Below are positions 62,109-64,000 of a DNA stretch of 64,000 nucleotides, in pieces. Source of the stretch: Glandiceps talaboti (Eukaryota; Hemichordata; Enteropneusta; Spengelidae); assembly GCF_964340395.1 (NCBI RefSeq), contig NC_135556.1:24075223-24139222 (forward strand), read 5' to 3'. A program made the position numbers and the translations under genes. The notes beneath the pieces were generated by a model, which saw nothing but the letters and a program-made list of their open reading frames with translations, had not been told where the DNA came from and made no database searches. Positions within the stretch are counted from its first letter, which is position 1. Every line of letters starts with the position of its first letter.

Positions 62109-64000
62109 CCCGTTATTAGAATGAATCGCAGCCACAAAATACGATATTAGTACTAACACACCAGCAATGACATGGTTCTAAACTTTGGATCATTTTCTAA
62201 TTTAAGAGATATAAGATAAAAAGATAAAAACCATACTTTTAATCAGTCGATGTGATAACCAGTCCATCTGCTATAACTTGACAGAGCTGACGTATGCTGA
62301 TGATGACGCGATGTACATGAAGGCGATACATATTATTATAGACCTGTACTATACAGTAGATTGTTAACCAACCAGTCTTATCGGAGTTACACCCCCATCT
62401 CTACATCACTATCATCAGTTCGAATGTAAAACTAAACCATCATCAACCATTTGTTGTTTTTATCGCCTGCTATCGGATCACCAAACTAGACAACCAAACT
62501 AGACAGTTAATCCTTATTTGGATATTTGTACTGTTTTGATTGGTCTCTCTTGATTTAATATATGTAATGAATAACCAAGCATATGACTATGTTGCTGGGA
62601 GGAGAATTTAAAAGGCTCAAATTAACATGTATAACATGATATCCATGTACATTGTAGTTAAAATGTTCACCTAAAACCATGTTTAGTCTTTGAATTGTCA
62701 ACTTTAAACGTCTATAGATGCTGAAAGTTAAAGATAATAATACACACGGTGTGTCTACAACATTTAGGCCAATGCTGAGCTCTTTATTTGAGTTGAATAT
62801 ATTATAAGGGTTATTTTGTTTATATACTTTCCCGGGGGATATTTCTTTACAAAGAAAAGTGAGTCTTTGTCATCTAATTCATTTTTGGGGGTTAAGGTTT
62901 GCAGCAAGAGATCAAACATGACTCTATACATTATACTACAAAATGTTATTCTAGCTCAAATATTGGAAATCATAGCTATGTCGAATTAATTATGAATTCA
63001 AAATTTCGCCTGTATCAAATTAGCCTGATAGATTCATTGTAGTTATTTAGTCTATTATAACCATTTGGCTTTGAATACGACTCAATCTAGCAGCTAGGTT
63101 TGTGAACTAGTGTGAATTAACGGTTTAATCTTACACGTCTTGACTTAACTGCTTAAACACAACAATGTTGTAAATAATATATCAACTCACCTTTCATTTC
63201 TAAAGCTTTCGTATCCTGTTCATCTTCTAGAAAGCTCAACATACCAAATATAGAACGCTATTAATCTATTTTGTCACTTTATTTGGATATACGATGTATT
63301 TCAAATATATCTATATCTATACTTATATTGGTTTCCGATGTAAATGACAGTCTTGTAGTCAGTAGGCTTTTATCAATATCCTGTTTCGTTATGATTGAGA
63401 TGAAAGAAAGGACCGTATGAAAGGCGAGATTCAAGTTAAGTAATGCCCCTTTCTTTGGTTTATGATTACTATTGAAATAAATAAAGTCAATCTTAAGGTA
63501 TTCTACGTAAATTTAGATTTCAATTTTCTGTGTCTGTTCATACTTACGTTTCTCATATTGCAATGTAACTATGAGTTTATGTTCTAAACATCTATAAATT
63601 AAATAATGGATTTCAAGTTACTTGTGTTTCCTTCTTAATCAAGTATGCTGTCAGCGCATCTTGTTGAAAAAATCCACGGATTTATGTTACAAGAAGGCAA
63701 GATATTTATGTTTGCTACTCGTTAATTTGAATAAAGACATCCTTCATCCTGAAAGCACTTTCTAATTCATCTTTATTTGTAGCACTGGCGCATGCGCACT
63801 GCTTGACTTGGACAAACATAATAAATTGGAATTGGGTGTTCACATTTGTATCTGTGTGCGGAGATCGCAAAACAGTCGCTGTTTCTTTAAATAACGTATG
63901 TTAATATGTTCAGCACTTTAGCATGAAGTGTCAACATTTAAAAGATTGTATGTATCTGATGAATTGGTGTTTTATATTTGAATATCCTGAACTTCAGTTA
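62109..64000. other. Intergenic, no gene seen
   Basis: AT-rich sequence without recognisable repeats, exons or RNA genes. Confidence 0.4.

Overview
This window looks like animal nuclear DNA from a marine invertebrate. It has split genes with GT-AG introns, metazoan protein families (SUMO, a SAM domain, a THAP zinc finger, a KCTD8/12/16-type BTB protein), a truncated L2/CR1-type LINE tail, small terminal-inverted-repeat elements, and very many micro- and minisatellites. The sequence is AT-rich. The set of families would suit a hemichordate, a lancelet or a lophotrochozoan; I cannot name the species from sequence alone.

Layout. At 1-5.5 kb the last coding exon of a plus-strand SAM-domain gene is followed by a long 3' region carrying several decayed tandem arrays. 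At 5.5-7.65 kb a 35-bp and then a 41-bp minisatellite lie between this gene and a convergent minus-strand SUMO gene (coding 11.57-16.26 kb, probable 3' end near 7.79 kb). The SUMO gene holds the clearest novelty: two homologous, same-length, same-phase versions of its fourth coding exon, 45 bp apart, one resembling vertebrate SUMO2/3 and the other partly SUMO1. A minus-strand THAP exon sits just upstream (16.5-16.95 kb). At 18.26-23.16 kb a six-exon plus-strand gene can be rebuilt with every phase consistent (322 aa, family not recognised). At 24.76-26.44 kb is a 36-bp satellite with a 21-unit higher-order period. At 27.5-29.9 kb is a tentative multi-exon minus-strand gene of unknown family. 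At 34.0-35.7 kb an intact intronless coding exon encodes a 544-aa MFS transporter resembling bacterial ArsJ (arsenical efflux), with perfect DR1-type nuclear-receptor half-site pairs upstream. From 37.7 to 47 kb there are many small mobile elements: an inverted-repeat element with an 8-bp target duplication, short MITEs, a LINE tail, a 505-bp TIR element and a C-rich dispersed family. Between 47 and 59 kb I find mostly microsatellites, a 34-bp minisatellite and two weak candidate exons. At 59.3-60.1 kb is an intact single-exon KCTD12-like gene. The rest, to 64 kb, has no recognisable gene.

The genes do not form a pathway. Possible links are only local: THAP and SUMO lie head-to-tail on one strand with compatible splice phases, and the SAM-domain and SUMO genes converge on a satellite-filled spacer. 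All exon structures here are read from splice signals and frame, without transcript support.
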